A stretch of DNA of 64,000 bases. Source: Polyangiaceae bacterium (GTDB lineage: Bacteria; Myxococcota_A; Polyangia; Polyangiales; Polyangiaceae). Below are positions 34,841-43,642 of this stretch, piece by piece. The notes under the pieces were generated by a model that was not told where the DNA came from, searched no databases, and saw only the letters and a program-made list of their open reading frames with translations. Both the position numbers and the translations under genes were made by a program. The stretch lies in the NCBI GenBank assembly GCA_029266615.1, contig JAQSWN010000023.1:1-64000 (forward strand), given 5' to 3'. Numbering within the stretch: position 1 is the stretch's first letter; each line of letters starts with the position of its first letter.

Positions 34841-35767
34841 GTGACGCCCCCGCTGAGGGTGATCCTGACTGCCGATATCGGTCCGGCCGCCGCTGTGCTC
34901 GGGGCCGGGCACACGACGGACAGCCGTTGGGAGGAGACGCAGTCCGGACTCGCTGTCAGCACCGAGGTGCTGCGATCCATTCAAGACCGCTTCCAGGTCG
35001 CCTTGCCAGTGACCTGGTTCATTCGGGCGGACCGGCTGATTTTGCAGCAGTTCGGAGACCGCTTGGCGATTTTCGACATGTTCGCGGACTTCACGCAGCA
35101 GGCGCTGAAAGACGGGCACGAGGTCGGCTGGCTTCCGCAGGTCTACGGAGGGGGCGACGCCGGAATAAGCTACGAGGACTTGTCGACGACGCACGGAGCG
35201 CTCACGAGGGCCGCGCTGGCGCCCCGAAGCGTGCGCATGGGCAATTGCTTTCACGACAATCGCACGATGGCGATCCTCGACGAGCTAGGAGTGCGGAGCG
35301 ACAGCTCCGCCATCCCGGGGCGAACGAAGGACGACCTCGGCTGGCGTATGGATTGGACCGGCACGCCCGCGGCGCCGTACCACCCGGCCGTCGCCGACTA
35401 CCGAGCTCCAGGAGCTCCGCAGCTAGGCATCTTGGAAGTACCGCTGACGGTGCGTCCGCTCAAAGCTCCGTACGACCAGGCGCCGCTGCTTCGCTACGTG
35501 AACCCTTGCATGCATCGCGAGTTTTTCGGCCAGAACTTGGGCGAGATCATCGAGTCTAGGTCGTACTTGCTCTGCATCTTCCACCCGGACGAAGCGGTAC
35601 CACCGCGGAGTGGGAACGGACACCCGCTCGTCGCGTACGCGAAGGAAGAGCTCGCTTTCAACCTGGCGCAACTGTTCGCCCTCGCCGACTCGGCAGGGCG
35701 CGCGGTCACGTTCCACACGCTCGAGAGCTTCTCACGCACGGCCGTTGCCGACGCGTCGTGTCGCTGA
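34841..35767 (+). CDS. NodB-like polysaccharide deacetylase homologue, metal site degenerate
   Basis: The 308-residue protein has a deacetylase-like beta/alpha barrel pattern: LTADIGP at residues 9-15 (position of the NodB TFDDG motif, one Asp kept), ALPVTWFIRADRLI (strand 2), DGHEVGWLPQVYGGG (position of the HxxxH zinc motif, which is absent), RMGNCFHDNRTM (the R-P-P-Y-like motif 3 region), SDSSAIPGR, and LLCIFHPDEAVPP (last motif with His). Canonical NodB zinc ligands are not all present, so it is either a different deacylase or binding protein. In the Arn pathway the same position is held by ArnD. Start is GTG at 34841, seven bases after the methyltransferase stop. Confidence 0.75.
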   Translation: MTPPLRVILTADIGPAAAVLGAGHTTDSRWEETQSGLAVSTEVLRSIQDRFQVALPVTWFIRADRLILQQFGDRLAIFDMFADFTQQALKDGHEVGWLPQVYGGGDAGISYEDLSTTHGALTRAALAPRSVRMGNCFHDNRTMAILDELGVRSDSSAIPGRTKDDLGWRMDWTGTPAAPYHPAVADYRAPGAPQLGILEVPLTVRPLKAPYDQAPLLRYVNPCMHREFFGQNLGEIIESRSYLLCIFHPDEAVPPRSGNGHPLVAYAKEELAFNLAQLFALADSAGRAVTFHTLESFSRTAVADASCR

Positions 35768-35774
35768 CGTCGTA

Positions 35775-35792
35775 TCCACGCTCCCGCGTGGA
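35775..35792. terminator. Hairpin between convergent genes
   Basis: TCCACGC-TCCC-GCGTGGA is a perfect 7-bp stem with a 4-base loop, placed 7 bases after the deacetylase-like stop and 2 bases before the end of the convergent oxygenase gene. On the plus strand a TATTTAT-like A/T stretch follows. It could end both transcripts. Confidence 0.6.
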
Positions 35793-35794
35793 AG

Positions 35795-36589
35795 CTATTT
35801 ATCGAGATCGACGGAGTTGGCGACGTTGGGGTTGTCGAACAGCTTGTTCACGGCCAAAAGCGCCATCCAGCGTCCTTCGAACGAGAGCCAGTCTTCTTTG
35901 GCGTCCGGATCGATGCGCAGGACCCCGTGCGGGATCTGCGAGTTGTAATAGATGATGTCGCCTTCATCGGCATAGTCGTCGAGAATGTATTTCTCGCCGT
36001 CATACCTTTCGATGAAGGCGCCGCCTTCTTGGAAGTGCTTGCCCTTCTTCGAACACACCACGATCGGTAGCGCCAGTTGGTGCTCGTCCGTCGAATCACG
36101 GTGCTTGTTCAGCTCCCCAATACCTTTGGGATAGAACTGGAAGGCGACTCTGGCGATGCAGTTGTCGTCTGCCTTACGACCCAGGAACTTGGTTTTCGAA
36201 TAACCGTTGAGCGTGTTTTGCGCGTGGAAGATTTTCTCGAACATCACGAAAAAGTCGAAGAAGTCCTGGTTCCACGGGAAGAACGCGAACTGGTGAAAAC
36301 AACCCTTCACGTAAGAACGCTCGTCGATGCGGTTCAAGCGATGGAAATTGGGGCAGGACTGCTCGAGGCGCTGGTAGTTGGGTAGCGAGGCGCGTCCAAC
36401 GCCCGCCAAGTAGTCGCGAATCTTGCCGATCGTCTCGCGGGGGACGTAATTCTTCACGATGAACGCGTCGCCATCGCGAAGCTGCTGGCGCATCTCCGCG
36501 ACTTGGTCCGCATCATCCGCGATGCGGTCGTGGCCCTTCAAGACATGCAGTTTCCCCGAAAAAGCGGGTCTTTCGACAACCGTGCTCAT
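35795..36589 (-). CDS. Fe(II)/2-oxoglutarate-dependent oxygenase (phytanoyl-CoA dioxygenase-like)
   Basis: The 264-residue protein has the 2OG-oxygenase facial triad: H163-R-D165 in NKHRDS and a distal H221 in SQIPHGVLRI, with an Arg nearby (R225) able to bind 2-oxoglutarate. Such enzymes hydroxylate, desaturate or epimerise using O2. Base composition is unlike its neighbours: lines 35941, 36121 and 36181 have 27, 32 and 28 G+C of 60, against 36 (line 1921) and 43 (line 10141) elsewhere. This suggests recent transfer. It lies opposite the sugar-module genes, ATG with an AGAGAGA site upstream. Substrate unknown; a sugar or its acyl decoration is the contextual guess. Confidence 0.87.
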   Translation of the reverse strand: MSTVVERPAFSGKLHVLKGHDRIADDADQVAEMRQQLRDGDAFIVKNYVPRETIGKIRDYLAGVGRASLPNYQRLEQSCPNFHRLNRIDERSYVKGCFHQFAFFPWNQDFFDFFVMFEKIFHAQNTLNGYSKTKFLGRKADDNCIARVAFQFYPKGIGELNKHRDSTDEHQLALPIVVCSKKGKHFQEGGAFIERYDGEKYILDDYADEGDIIYYNSQIPHGVLRIDPDAKEDWLSFEGRWMALLAVNKLFDNPNVANSVDLDK

Positions 36590-36903
36590 GATCTCTCTTT
36601 AGCTTCTTTATGGTCCATAGCAAACGCTCCAATCGAGAGCGGCGCGAATGTCATGAAGGAGCCTCGCCACTGGCGCATCGACGCTCGTAGAGCCTCCGGA
36701 GCGCTCGAACCATCCCCTTCCGCCGCCAGTCTCGGCATGAGAGGACGAGCCCGAACCGGACCAAGTCGCCGAACGTCAGGGCTTTCCACGAAACGCTGAC
36801 GGAGCGGTCGGAGCGCCCCTCGCCGGACGCGAATGAAAGACCATGTAGGTAAAGGTGTCTGTGCTCGTGCGAAACGCATGCGCGGATGAAGCCCGTTCGC
36901 GAG
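36590..36903. other. Gene-free stretch, 314 bases
   Basis: This lies between the start of the oxygenase gene (minus strand) and the stop of the membrane-protein gene (minus strand). It must hold the oxygenase promoter. I see no supported reading frame, no clear hairpin and no repeat. Confidence 0.5.
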
Positions 36904-38643
36904 TCAACGGCAAGCGCCGCTCCGCCTTGCCGGCGGCTCCAGGATCTCGAAAAAGTCGTTGCTCCACGTCCGTTTGTAATCGTGCTCTCGTAGAAAGGCT
37001 CCGATTACCTTGCGCACTCTCCGCTGAACGGTGCGCTTCTCCAAGCCGCGAGGATTTTGCGGCCACCCCGCTCCGCGCGTGCTTTGGCGCGTCGAAACGA
37101 CGACTGGCAAGCAGCCGGTGCGCCTCGGCGCCGCGGCTGCGATACGTTTTATCTCGGTTGCCGACTCGGCCGCGCCCATGAGCCAGGCGCGGTTGAGGTA
37201 GGGGCGGGTGCGGGTCAGGTACTGGAGGAGAGGAGTGCCCTCGTAGGCAAGCAAGTAGTCGCCCGGCGCGACGCGTTGCTTGAGCGCCTGCAGGACCTCC
37301 GTGACTACTTTTGCGCGCGCGGGGGTGGTGAGCTGAGCGCGCAGTTGCCGGTCGCGGACACGCGCGACGAGCTCGATGCGAGGCGCGTCGCGATAGGTGT
37401 ACGTCGCCGCCCGGTGTAGACCTTCGCCGCCGAGCACCAAGCCGGCGATGACCGCAAGCTTTGGTCCTTGCCCGACTAGCCACTTGGCGTGGACCGAGCC
37501 GATCACGGAGAGCACGAGCGGCAGCGCTAGCCACAGACCCACGTGCGCATTCAGGATGCCATTGTTGCTGCCCAGCGGCGCGATGACGAGCACGACGAGC
37601 GCGACGAAAGCGTGGGCGCGCAGCTCCGAGCTTCCGCGGCCGAGTCCCAACACGACGCCGCCCAGCAGCCAGTACGCGGTACCCGGTACGACGACGCTCC
37701 AAAGCTCGTCCGTGCCGGAGAGACCGTACCCTCCGAGCGCGGAGACCACTGCGATCAGTAACCAGCCGACTCGCTTTGGAAGCACCGCCAACGCGCGTGC
37801 CAACACAGTGCCGGCCGCGCACGTCCCTAGCCCCCAGGCCAGCGCGCGCGCGTTGTCGCGGAAGAAGCTGACAATCAGCTTGTCCGTCCCGTAGCCGGCG
37901 TCCTCCATACCCGGCGCGAACAGATCTTTGATTGCCTGGAAGAAGAGCGGCGAGTGCCCCAGCGCGTGGATTAGTGACAGCATACCGGCGACTCCCAGCG
38001 CGACCCCTCCCAACATCACCGCCAAGTCGCCGACGAGCCGCTTGCGGCGTGGCGCCTCGAGGAGCGCCCCGAGCACGGGCGCGGCCAAGAGCGCGACGGC
38101 GAGCACGTTCGGAATACGCGCGAACGGAAGCACACCGATGAGCGCGCCAGTTGCCAGCAGCAGCGAGCGACGCTGGAGGGCGATGCCGCCAACCAAGCAC
38201 GTGGCCGTGCCGACAAATAGGACGGAAGACGACGTGTTGTACGAAAACCAGGTTTCGCGGCGATCGCTCAAGAACACGCTCGCGGCAACCAAAGCGAGGC
38301 TGGCCGCACGCTCGCTGCTGACGCGTGCCACGAGGCGGAACGACAGCAGCAGACCGACGGAAGAGCAGGTCGCCCACAGGGCGCGCATCCCGACCACGCC
38401 GAACCTCCCCCAGACCCAGTCCCACACCGCTCCGACGAAGCTCGTGAGCCAGAACGTGCCCGCGTCTGGCGTCGTCTCAGGGTACCGCAAGAAGCAGCGG
38501 TACGTCGTAAGGAGGTAGCCTTGGTCGGTGAAGTCCAGCCCCTGCCAGATGAATAGCCACGGCACGATGAGGGCCAGAGCCAGGAGCGCTTCCGTGGTTC
38601 GGTCAGGCTTGCGAGCGTCCATGGCGAGGAGTCGCAGCCTCAC
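36904..38643 (-). CDS. Multi-pass membrane protein, GT39/ArnT-like glycosyltransferase fold
   Basis: The 579-residue protein has about 11-12 hydrophobic segments in its first 430 residues (ALLALALIVPWLFIWQGLDF; LWATCSSVGLLLSFRLVA; LAVMLGGVALGVAGMLSLIH and others) then a soluble C-terminal domain. The first loop after TM1 has DFTDQGYLL, the place of the acidic DxD/DE residues in GT-C lipid-linked sugar transferases such as ArnT. It may transfer a sugar from undecaprenyl phosphate to an acceptor outside the inner membrane. The start GTG at 38643 overlaps the upstream GT2 stop (GTGA); ATG at 38622 is an alternative. Acidic motif identity is not certain. Confidence 0.78.
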   Translation of the reverse strand: MRLRLLAMDARKPDRTTEALLALALIVPWLFIWQGLDFTDQGYLLTTYRCFLRYPETTPDAGTFWLTSFVGAVWDWVWGRFGVVGMRALWATCSSVGLLLSFRLVARVSSERAASLALVAASVFLSDRRETWFSYNTSSSVLFVGTATCLVGGIALQRRSLLLATGALIGVLPFARIPNVLAVALLAAPVLGALLEAPRRKRLVGDLAVMLGGVALGVAGMLSLIHALGHSPLFFQAIKDLFAPGMEDAGYGTDKLIVSFFRDNARALAWGLGTCAAGTVLARALAVLPKRVGWLLIAVVSALGGYGLSGTDELWSVVVPGTAYWLLGGVVLGLGRGSSELRAHAFVALVVLVIAPLGSNNGILNAHVGLWLALPLVLSVIGSVHAKWLVGQGPKLAVIAGLVLGGEGLHRAATYTYRDAPRIELVARVRDRQLRAQLTTPARAKVVTEVLQALKQRVAPGDYLLAYEGTPLLQYLTRTRPYLNRAWLMGAAESATEIKRIAAAAPRRTGCLPVVVSTRQSTRGAGWPQNPRGLEKRTVQRRVRKVIGAFLREHDYKRTWSNDFFEILEPPARRSGACR

Positions 38644-39431
38644 ACGCGTCGGAACGCGTCGAATCCCTCGGCGCTGCGCCGCCAGAGAGCCTTCTCCCGC
38701 CACAGCGTCAAGTAGCCAAGCGCGGTGCGTGCGACTTTCATCTTGCTTTTGCCCGCGCGTCGGGACGTATCCAGCTTCATGGCGACTTCCGACACGCTCA
38801 TGCGCAGGTAGACGATTTTGAGGAGCAGCTCGATCATGCTCTCGAAGCCGCTGCGGTCGATGATTTCCGGGCCGAACGCGGCCTGCAGCCGCATGAAGGC
38901 TGAGCCGCGGTAGAGCCGGAAGAACGAGCTCATGGTCACGATGCCGTGAAGGCCCAGGCCTTCCTTGACGAACACGTTCGCTACGTGGCTCAAGAAGACT
39001 CGGTAGGCATTGGTGTTGGAGATGCCGCCTCCGTACAAGTACGGGCTCGCCAGGACGACGTCGAATCCTTCGGCCGCGCGCGTCATCATCTGCTGGAGGA
39101 GCTCGAGCCGGGAGGTGTTGTCACCCTCGATCGTGACGACCCAGTCCGTTTCGCGAAGCTGCGGCGCGAGGTGGCGGAAAGCGGCGGCGAAAGCGCGACC
39201 CGGGCCTTGGTTGACCGACAGACGCAGCACCTCTAGCGGCAGGCCTCCCGCGGCCTGCTTTGCGGCCTCGCTCGTGCCGTCGGTGCTGCCGTCGTCCACG
39301 AGGACGAACCGGACCGCGTGGCGCGCGCCGAGCTCGCGGTGGATGTCGGAGCAGGCGTCGAACAGGCGGTCCATGTTCGCCGCCTCGTTGAACACGGGCA
39401 CGACCACGAACAGCTGCTGCAGGTCAGACAT
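38640..39431 (-). CDS. Family 2 glycosyltransferase
   Basis: The 263-residue protein is a soluble GT-A enzyme: MSDLQQLFVVVPVFNEAANM at the N-terminus, VDDGSTDGTSE at about residue 45, and IEGDNTSRLELLQQM (metal site region) at about residue 100; no TM segments. It resembles DPM1-like transferases without a membrane tail. ATG at 39431 overlaps the upstream epimerase stop by 8 bases, and its own stop overlaps the GT39-like gene start, giving a three-gene minus-strand operon (40425 to 36904). Confidence 0.9.
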   Translation of the reverse strand: MSDLQQLFVVVPVFNEAANMDRLFDACSDIHRELGARHAVRFVLVDDGSTDGTSEAAKQAAGGLPLEVLRLSVNQGPGRAFAAAFRHLAPQLRETDWVVTIEGDNTSRLELLQQMMTRAAEGFDVVLASPYLYGGGISNTNAYRVFLSHVANVFVKEGLGLHGIVTMSSFFRLYRGSAFMRLQAAFGPEIIDRSGFESMIELLLKIVYLRMSVSEVAMKLDTSRRAGKSKMKVARTALGYLTLWREKALWRRSAEGFDAFRRV

Positions 39432-40425
39432 GCGGTAGGTCCGGCGTGGCGATGCCGAGCGCGCGGCGCCGCTCGACCTGCCAGCGAATCGTGCGCCGAA
39501 GGCCGTCCTCGAGGTCCACCTTTGGCTCGAAGCCGAGCAACGTGCGCGCACGCGTGATGTCCGGCACTCGACGCATCACGTCTTCGTACTTACCGAACGA
39601 CTCGTAAGGACGAAGCTTGATTTTCGGTGTCTCCCCTGGCCGGACCATGCCCCAAATCAGCTCGGCCAAGCCCCGGATGGTGATTTCGCGGGTGTTGCCG
39701 AGGTTGAACACCTTGTCGTCCGCCTCCGGCATCTCCACGCAGCGGGTGATGCCGTCGACGTGATCCGACACGTAGGTGAAGGAGCGAGTTTGGGAGCCGT
39801 CCCCGTGCAGCTCGAGCTCTTTGTCGTCCAGCGCGCTGTCGATGAACACGGATTGCGGGCCGCCCCACCACGTGAGGTTTTGGTTCGGCCCGTAGCCGCC
39901 GAAGAAACGCATTGCGACGACGCGGAGCTGATGACGATCGCGGAACGCGAACATCGTCTGCTCTTCGTACATTTTCGAGATGGCGTAGGCCCAGCGTTTC
40001 ACGTCCGGGTTGCCGATCACCAGGTTCGAATCCTCCGTGAACGGCACGTTCGGGTTTTTGCCGTACACGTCCGAGGTCGACGCCGCGACGAACTTGGCGC
40101 CGACGGTCAGCGCCGCCTCCAGCATGTTCTCCGACCCGTGAGCGTTGGTGCGCAGTGTATCCAGCGCGTCCGAGTAGCGAGGAATCTTGTACGCGGCCAG
40201 GTGGACGACCGCGTCGCAACCGGTGACGAGCCGCCGCATCGCGGCCGCGTCACGAATGTCTTCCTGGTGGAATTCGTACGCCGGGTGCTCGGCGAAGCTC
40301 GCCATATTCAGGCGCTCGCCTTGGGACAGGTTGTCCACGCCGACGACGGCGTGGCCCCGTTCTAGGAGGGCGTGGGTCAGATTGGAGCCGATGAAGCCCG
40401 CGACACCGGTGACGAGCAACCTCAC
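39424..40425 (-). CDS. NAD-dependent sugar epimerase/dehydratase (extended SDR)
   Basis: The 333-residue protein has the extended short-chain dehydrogenase features: GVAGFIG (GxxGxxG NAD loop, residues 7-13), ASTSDVYGK (substrate Ser/Thr strand), the catalytic Y-A-I-S-K at about residue 147, and RFFGGYGPNQ. These are shared by UDP-glucose 4-epimerases and nucleotide-sugar dehydratases. It probably changes a sugar nucleotide for the neighbouring GT2. The precise substrate cannot be read. It is the first gene of its operon after 145 non-coding bases. Confidence 0.9.
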   Translation of the reverse strand: MRLLVTGVAGFIGSNLTHALLERGHAVVGVDNLSQGERLNMASFAEHPAYEFHQEDIRDAAAMRRLVTGCDAVVHLAAYKIPRYSDALDTLRTNAHGSENMLEAALTVGAKFVAASTSDVYGKNPNVPFTEDSNLVIGNPDVKRWAYAISKMYEEQTMFAFRDRHQLRVVAMRFFGGYGPNQNLTWWGGPQSVFIDSALDDKELELHGDGSQTRSFTYVSDHVDGITRCVEMPEADDKVFNLGNTREITIRGLAELIWGMVRPGETPKIKLRPYESFGKYEDVMRRVPDITRARTLLGFEPKVDLEDGLRRTIRWQVERRRALGIATPDLPHV

Positions 40426-40570
40426 GACGATGACCTCTGAAACCGGCTCGCGAACGCCGCTTCTGAGCGTTCAAGCTCGACTAAATTCCCGTAATTCATG
40501 CCCAATTCAGCACCACTCCTCGAGCCGTACGTAGCCTCGGGTAACCCCGCGGTCAAGGCAAGGCACGGGA

Positions 40571-42385
40571 TCAGCCAGGGCGAGGTTGCCTGCGGACCAA
40601 CAGCTCTACCGGCCCATCCTTAATGACGTGAAAAGGCGAGCCGAGGCGCCGGAAGACGCGCGAGCTGCTGATCAGATCACTGGCCTCGACCCACGGCGGC
40701 CAGCGACCTTCACGCCGGTCCTGCTTTCGATCGCCGGCGAGCACGAGGACGTAGTCCGCCTCCTGGATTACCCGTTCCGCCCACGCCGCGGGAGTGATGG
40801 CTTTGTCGCCGACCACCTTGGCGTCCCAGGCCCAGGGGTCGGCCACCAGCGGGGTTACGATGAGCGGATTGGTGGCGCGGCGCTTCGGTTGATAGTTGGG
40901 CGCTGCGACGCGCATGCCCATGTCCATGACGAGCGCGTCGATCAGCGCCGCGTCGTGCAGAGCTCCCCAGTGCACCAACGCTAGAGTGACTTTTTTCCGT
41001 CCCGCACCGGCGGCGTCTTGACGCATCGTCTCTAGCGCGGCGACGGTGGAGCGTTTGTTGTCTTTCGTGGGCGTGTGGTCCGCATGGAGGCGGCCGAGGA
41101 ATGCCCAACAGCTGAAAGAACACGCCACCGTTAGCACCGCGGCGTAGCGACCGCGTTGCAGGGTCGCCACGGACTTCCCGAACGGAAAGAGCAAGGCGAC
41201 GAACACACCGAACAGACAGGCGGCCCCGTAAGGTTGAAAGGTAGTGCCCATATGCGAGAGCACCGCCAAGGGGACAATCGCCGCCCAGAGCGCGCTGAAG
41301 TTGAAGTCCCGGAAGCGGCCTTCCCTCGCGAGAAGGCTGACGGCGAGCGGCCAGGTGAGCACGCACGCCAGCGCTAGGTTTTCGGCGAGCGCGGCTTTGG
41401 GAAACCTCAGCCACTGCCACATGCCGTTGCTGAAAGTCGCGTGGTTCAGCACCCCGGCGCTACCGTACTGAGTCGGGTAGGCGAGCAGCGCTTGCCAGTG
41501 CGCTCGCAAGAACCAGCCGCATATCGCGACGGCAGCGGCGAGCGCTATCGACCCGCCGAGCACGGACGCAAACACGTCCCGCCACGAGCGGCGCCAGAAG
41601 CAGGACAGCACGTATGGCAGCATCGCGGGCGCGATCACGCCGAGCGTGTACACACGGCCCAGGCACAGGCAGCCGAGGAACACTCCCGTGAGCACGCTCG
41701 GAACGACGCGCTGAAAGCGATCGCTCAGCACGGTGCAGCAAAGCGCGCTCGTCCCCAACATGAAGCCGACCAGATTCGGATCCATACTGGTGATGCCGTA
41801 CTGAACGGTCGGGAGGAAGGGGTTTGCGACGAGGTAGGCGATCGTCAGGATCGCCGAGGTCGCCCATCTGCCGATGCGTGACCAGAACAGTGTGTAGAGC
41901 GAGAGCGCCATCGCCACGAACCAGACGCCGTTGAGCAGCACCGCCATCGCCGGTCGCAACGGTAGGTGGTGACGGAGGAACCAAGCCGCGAACGTTTGCA
42001 GCACGTAGACGCCGGTGCCGCCGTCCGACGTCGGCATCGGTGCCGGGTGGTTCACGATGCGGTTGAGGCGAAAGTCGTTTTTTCCGCTGACGACGAGCGA
42101 CGCGCTCATGAGGTAATACGACGTATCCGAGGCGACGAGGCGCTTCTCGTAGTAGCGGTCGCTCGCGCGGAAAGCCAAGAACAGCAGCCCGAAGCAGAAC
42201 AACAGCACGACGATGATCCCCGGCAGGGAGCCTCGGGAGAGCACGCTGCTACGTGTGGGTTTCAGCGACTCGGCGAGGCGACAGACACGCGCCAACGCTA
42301 CCGAGGATGCACGCTTCACGAATCGCCGCCTTGGGCCGAGGTGAAGCACGGGGCCTAGGGGCTCCCGGGCGGCGACGTCGTCCAC
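40571..42385 (-). CDS. Multi-pass membrane protein, GT39-like
   Basis: The 604-residue protein has about 10-12 hydrophobic segments (VVLLFCFGLLFLAFRASDRY; LLNGVWFVAMALSLYTLFW; ALAAAVAICGWFLRA and others) and a C-terminal soluble region (about residues 430-604) with ADYVLVLAGD. The loop after TM1 contains LVASDTSYYLMSAS, an acidic position like the catalytic loop of GT-C transferases. Function is inferred from similarity in layout to the two other such genes here. The start is a GTG at 42385, but the N-terminal about 50 residues are poorly conserved-looking and a later start is possible. Confidence 0.78.
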   Translation of the reverse strand: MDDVAAREPLGPVLHLGPRRRFVKRASSVALARVCRLAESLKPTRSSVLSRGSLPGIIVVLLFCFGLLFLAFRASDRYYEKRLVASDTSYYLMSASLVVSGKNDFRLNRIVNHPAPMPTSDGGTGVYVLQTFAAWFLRHHLPLRPAMAVLLNGVWFVAMALSLYTLFWSRIGRWATSAILTIAYLVANPFLPTVQYGITSMDPNLVGFMLGTSALCCTVLSDRFQRVVPSVLTGVFLGCLCLGRVYTLGVIAPAMLPYVLSCFWRRSWRDVFASVLGGSIALAAAVAICGWFLRAHWQALLAYPTQYGSAGVLNHATFSNGMWQWLRFPKAALAENLALACVLTWPLAVSLLAREGRFRDFNFSALWAAIVPLAVLSHMGTTFQPYGAACLFGVFVALLFPFGKSVATLQRGRYAAVLTVACSFSCWAFLGRLHADHTPTKDNKRSTVAALETMRQDAAGAGRKKVTLALVHWGALHDAALIDALVMDMGMRVAAPNYQPKRRATNPLIVTPLVADPWAWDAKVVGDKAITPAAWAERVIQEADYVLVLAGDRKQDRREGRWPPWVEASDLISSSRVFRRLGSPFHVIKDGPVELLVRRQPRPG

Positions 42386-42521
42386 TCGTTCCCTGACACG
42401 GGCACGGGCGTAGCTCTCCTCTTTCAGCGTGTCAACCGCGGAGCCGGCGCGCTAGGTGTGGAGCGCAGTGGCCTTCGCGCGCGGCGCGGGATTGCGGTAA
42501 TGAGCAAGCTCGGAGCCTCGC

Positions 42522-43616
42522 ATGAAGATCCTGACCGTCGTCGGCGCCCGGCCGCAGTTCGTAAAAGCCGCTACCGTGAGCGCGGCCATCGCTGCTCACA
42601 AGAAGCGCGGCGCAGATTTGGAGGAGGTGATGGTGCACACCGGTCAGCACTACGACCCGAACATGAGCCAGATCTTCTTCGACCAGCTGGAGGTGCCGCG
42701 CCCCAAGTACAACCTCGCGGTCGGCTCCGGCTCACACGGCGCCATGACGGGCAAGATGTTGAGCGCGATCGAGCAAATCTTGGTCGACGAGAAGCCACGC
42801 TGGCTTTTGGTGTACGGCGATACGAACTCCACGCTGGCGGGCGCATTGGCGGCGGCCAAGTTGCACGTGCCGGTGTGCCATGTGGAGGCCGGCTTACGCT
42901 CGTTCGACAAGGGAATGCCGGAGGAAGTCAACCGTATCCTCACCGATCATGTTTCGGAGCTGCTCCTGTGTCCGACCCGAGCCGCGCTCGTGAACCTAGC
43001 GAACGAAGGAGTGACGCGCGGGGTGCACCACGTGGGGGACGTCATGTATGACGCCGCGCGGATGTTCGCGCGGGCCGCCGACGCTCCCGCACATGTTCTC
43101 TCTCGATACGGTGTCGCCGCGGGTCGCTTTCAGCTCGCAACCGTGCATCGCGCCGAGAATACGGACGACCCACGACGCTTGGAGGGCATCATGACCGCGC
43201 TTTTTGCGCTGGCCAGTGAGGCGTGCCCGGTGCTCTTGCCGCTCCACCCTCGGACTCGCGCCATCCTCGGAAGCGCGGGCCTTTGGCCGCTGTTCGAGCG
43301 AAACCCTGCGCTGAAGGTCGTGGAGCCGGCGCCGTTCCTCGACATGATCGTGCTGGAGCAGCAAGCCAAGCTCATCCTCACGGACTCCGGGGGCGTCCAA
43401 AAGGAAGCCTACTTCCACGGCGTCCCTTGCATCACCTTGCGGGACGAAACGGAGTGGGTCGAGACGGTGGCAGCCGGCTGGAACCAGCTGGCAGGAGCCG
43501 ACAGCGCGCGTATCCAGGAAGCCGCCGCCGTCGCCAAGCCGGGCCACGTCATCGACGAGTACGGTGACGGCAATGCGGCCGCCAAAGTCGTCGAGCTACT
43601 CCTCGCGCCGAGTTGA
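42522..43616 (+). CDS. wecB: Non-hydrolysing UDP-sugar 2-epimerase (WecB/WbpI family)
   Basis: The 364-residue enzyme begins MKILTVVGARPQFVKAATVS and has HTGQHYDPNMS, LVYGDTNSTLAGALAAAKLH, HVEAGLRSFDKGMPEEVNR, and DSGGVQKEA, all typical of the two-Rossmann-domain 2-epimerase family. WecB converts UDP-GlcNAc to UDP-ManNAc; WbpI does the equivalent on UDP-GlcNAc3NAcA. The ARPQFVKA, MPEEVNR and TNSTLAGALAAAKLHVP segments look more WbpI-like than E. coli WecB. With WbpE-, WbpB- and WbpD-like genes at 51-54 kb, a WbpI role is likely. ATG at 42522. Confidence 0.93.
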   Translation: MKILTVVGARPQFVKAATVSAAIAAHKKRGADLEEVMVHTGQHYDPNMSQIFFDQLEVPRPKYNLAVGSGSHGAMTGKMLSAIEQILVDEKPRWLLVYGDTNSTLAGALAAAKLHVPVCHVEAGLRSFDKGMPEEVNRILTDHVSELLLCPTRAALVNLANEGVTRGVHHVGDVMYDAARMFARAADAPAHVLSRYGVAAGRFQLATVHRAENTDDPRRLEGIMTALFALASEACPVLLPLHPRTRAILGSAGLWPLFERNPALKVVEPAPFLDMIVLEQQAKLILTDSGGVQKEAYFHGVPCITLRDETEWVETVAAGWNQLAGADSARIQEAAAVAKPGHVIDEYGDGNAAAKVVELLLAPS

Positions 43617-43642
43617 GCCTTGAGCTAGCGTCACGCGTGCCA

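Noticed and set aside
36776-38425. Long open frame in another frame over the GT39-like gene
   Set aside because: Arg/Gly/Pro-rich translation with no fold; the overlapping frame has clear TM segments and conserved context.
40023-40033. GGTTCGAATCC sequence like a tRNA T-loop
   Set aside because: It lies inside the SDR epimerase coding frame; no acceptor stem, anticodon arm or CCA-compatible pairing is present around it.
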